NCBI GenBank assembly: GCA_964479435.1
Contig: CAYZME010000105.1
Location: 1 to 5,348, forward strand
Direction of reading: 5' to 3'
Length of the DNA: 5,348 nucleotides
Source of the DNA: JAAYKS01 sp964479435
GTDB lineage: Bacteria > Bacillota > Clostridia > Saccharofermentanales > UBA5734
Positions 4,988-5,348 of the stretch are shown piece by piece; position 1 is the first letter of the stretch; every line of letters starts with the position of its first letter. The translations under genes and the position numbers were made by a program. The notes beneath the pieces were generated by a model. That model made no database searches and had not been told where the DNA came from. It was given only the letters and a program-made list of their open reading frames with translations.

Positions 4988-5348
4988 CACCCTTCGGGAT
5001 TCATCATCTCTTCCACTTCCCGTGAAATTTCTTGGGCAAATGTAAACAATTTTACCGAACCTTTCTCTTCGCCACCCTGTTTTCTCACTGAAACTTCTTC
5101 ATTTTTCACCTCTTTCTCTCCCACAATCAGCAGATAAGGAATCCGTTTCAACTCATTATCGCGGATCTTACGTCCCACTTTCTCGTTACGGTCGTCCACC
5201 TCGGCACGGATATCAAATTTCTTCAATTCCTTCACCACATTGAAGGCATAGCCGTTGAATTTCTCGCTGACGGGGAGCACCACCACCTGGGTAGGGGTGA
5301 GCCACAGCGGGAATTTCCCTGCCGTATGTTCGATGAGTACCGCCACGA
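4987..5348 (-). CDS. thrS: Threonyl-tRNA synthetase, C-terminal fragment (5' part beyond the right edge)
   Basis: This is a class II aminoacyl-tRNA synthetase that charges tRNA-Thr with threonine. Only the last 119 complete codons are in the window, ending with the TGA at 4989-4987. They include the end of the catalytic core (VAVLIEHTAGKFPLWLTP) and the anticodon-binding domain, with VVVLPVSEKFNGYA, the characteristic DDRNEKVGRKIRDNELKRIP stretch, and PYLLIVGEKEV. The tail EISREVEEMMNPEG is typical of the family end. The first visible in-frame codon, GTG at 5346, is an internal valine and not a start. The catalytic motifs 1-3 and the editing domain lie outside. It is the gene upstream of infC in the widespread thrS-infC-rpmI-rplT cluster. 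Confidence 0.97.
   Translation of the reverse strand, partial: VAVLIEHTAGKFPLWLTPTQVVVLPVSEKFNGYAFNVVKELKKFDIRAEVDDRNEKVGRKIRDNELKRIPYLLIVGEKEVKNEEVSVRKQGGEEKGSVKLFTFAQEISREVEEMMNPEG

Noticed and set aside
4987..5346. The thrS fragment as a complete 119-residue protein starting with GTG
   Set aside because: The sequence matches the end of the catalytic core and the anticodon-binding domain of ThrRS, and the frame stays open to the window edge, so it is a truncated view of a longer gene.

Overview
The window looks like a chromosomal segment of a Bacteroidota member, most likely of the order Bacteroidales. The main reasons are a NusG-like protein of the UpxY antiterminator type, the Bacteroidota-style IF3 sequence, Wza-like and Wzc-like proteins of the kind found in Bacteroides and Parabacteroides capsule loci, Bacteroidota-like promoter words (TAnnTTTG), and little or no Shine-Dalgarno sequence before starts. 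Family and genus cannot be fixed from this sequence.

Every supported gene is on the minus strand, so the window reads right to left. At the right edge is the 3' end of thrS (threonyl-tRNA synthetase, anticodon-binding domain), then a 37-nt gap made largely of an AT-rich heptamer repeat, then complete infC (IF3). In most bacteria infC is followed by rpmI and rplT (ribosomal proteins L35 and L20). Here neither follows. Instead there is a 287-nt AT-rich control region (positions 4105-4391), and then the head of a surface-polysaccharide (capsule or exopolysaccharide) operon.

The polysaccharide operon runs in this order: (i) a NusG-family UpxY-type antiterminator; (ii) a WecA/TagO-like polyprenyl-phosphate sugar-1-phosphate transferase, which would start the repeat unit on the lipid carrier; (iii) a Wza-like outer-membrane export lipoprotein with a C-terminal hydrophobic helix; (iv) the first 470 residues of a Wzc/Wzz-like polysaccharide co-polymerase, open through the left edge at position 1. 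The gaps are 47, 84 and 41 nt. Together these supply transcription read-through, chain initiation, outer-membrane export and chain-length control; glycosyltransferases, flippase and polymerase would be expected beyond position 1.

The 287-nt region between infC and the antiterminator gene is the most information-rich non-coding part. It holds a probable weak terminator with T-runs, two candidate promoters, a perfect 12-bp palindrome and several small hairpins. Two short intergenic gaps (thrS/infC and wza/wzc-like) carry tandem repeats of 7-bp period. Most predicted plus-strand reading frames are shadows of the minus-strand genes. I see no tRNA, rRNA, CRISPR array, transposase or toxin-antitoxin pair. 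The gene content is a recognisable polysaccharide-locus head; the unusual parts are its position directly after infC and the structured leader.
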